Below are positions 17,806 through 18,088 of a DNA stretch of 18,088 nt, piece by piece. A program made the position numbers and the translations under genes. Numbering within the stretch: position 1 is the first letter of the stretch; the number at the start of each line of letters is the position of its first letter. Under the pieces are notes generated by a model, which saw nothing but the letters and a program-made list of their open reading frames with translations, was not told the origin of the DNA and did not search any database. The DNA lies in the NCBI GenBank assembly GCA_900557355.1, contig USSR01000053.1, forward strand, positions 1-18,088, read 5' to 3'. This DNA is from an uncultured Bacteroides sp. (lineage in GTDB: Bacteria > Bacteroidota > Bacteroidia > Bacteroidales > Bacteroidaceae).

Positions 17806-18088
17806 TCACTCTTTTGAAGGTTCACTCAAAGACCCATACTCACTAACGGCCTTCACCTGATATGTCTTTCCTTCCTCAACATTACAAGACGTTTCCTTGG
17901 TTATTTGTACAGTTTCATCGTTCGCAATTACCAAATAACAAATTGCATATTTTGAAGCATCCCAACTTAATATTCCGTTTTCTCTTTTCAGATTTTCCGG
18001 TGCGGATATTTGTTCCATATATTTCTTCGGGTCCCAATTATCGCCCTCACGAACAACGTTTTCATATGTATACCGCGCCGCCTCACCT
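17806..18088 (-). CDS. C-terminal end of a CE8-like pectinesterase (partial)
   Basis: Only the last 93 or so codons are present and the frame runs off the right edge (it reads GEAARYTYEN at the boundary), so the start lies outside. The sequence aligns well with the C-terminus of the CE8 enzyme at 6827-8131: YTYEN, then G-D-x-W-x-P, then ME, followed by a small Fn3-like module with the shared pattern LxW...AxxY...VxAVxxYG. The catalytic region is not visible, so CE8 is assigned by this similarity, and another pectin-active enzyme with the same tail is possible. It is the first gene of the visible operon. GH95 follows 21 bases after its stop. Confidence 0.65.
   Translation of the reverse strand, partial: GEAARYTYENVVREGDNWDPKKYMEQISAPENLKRENGILSWDASKYAICYLVIANDETVQITKETSCNVEEGKTYQVKAVSEYGSLSEPSKE

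Noticed and set aside
1..18088. Mobile element or recent insertion
   Set aside because: I saw no transposase, integrase, terminal inverted repeats, tRNA or CRISPR repeats; gene content and spacing are those of a coherent PUL.

Overview
The window looks like part of a pectin-targeting polysaccharide utilization locus (PUL) from a gut Bacteroides, probably of the B. thetaiotaomicron/B. ovatus group. The evidence is a SusC/SusD pair, a hybrid two-component sensor (HTCS) fused to an AraC-type DNA-binding domain, Bacteroides-type -7 elements (TAnnTTTG) and acid-rich lipoprotein N-termini. I cannot name the species. From memory, the order CE8 - HTCS - beta-helix lipoprotein - SusD - SusC resembles the homogalacturonan PUL of B. 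thetaiotaomicron (around BT4108-BT4124). That comparison was not computed.

Layout. Positions 1-545 (+) hold the 3' end of an acyl-CoA synthetase, a metabolic gene outside the PUL, closed by a perfect 16-bp hairpin (568-606) that marks the left edge of the locus. Next come a GH28 polygalacturonase (657-2198, -), a 212-bp divergent promoter region, and the HTCS (2411-6790, +). Convergent with the HTCS, a long minus-strand gene series enters from the right edge. In transcription order it is: the C-terminal end of a CE8-like pectinesterase (17806-18088, partial), a GH95 alpha-L-fucosidase/galactosidase (15304-17784), SusC (11941-15192), SusD (9855-11930), a surface beta-helix lipoprotein (8165-9838) and a complete CE8 pectin methylesterase (6827-8131). 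The PUL clearly continues beyond the right edge.

Working model (inference). The lipoprotein and SusD capture pectin at the cell surface and SusC imports oligosaccharides with TonB energy. The CE8 enzymes remove methyl esters, GH28 releases galacturonate, and GH95 removes terminal fucose or L-galactose from a decorated side chain. The HTCS binds a periplasmic oligosaccharide and switches on the locus.

The most useful non-coding observation is a shared element, CACGCTTTTGCATA on the minus strand. It is present exactly once in the GH28/HTCS divergent region and once just upstream of susC, each time above a similar -7 element (TACTTTTG or GACTTTTG). It is a good candidate for the HTCS operator. 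It also implies that susC has its own promoter and starts downstream of the longest open frame. I saw no tRNA, rRNA, CRISPR array, insertion sequence or integrase.
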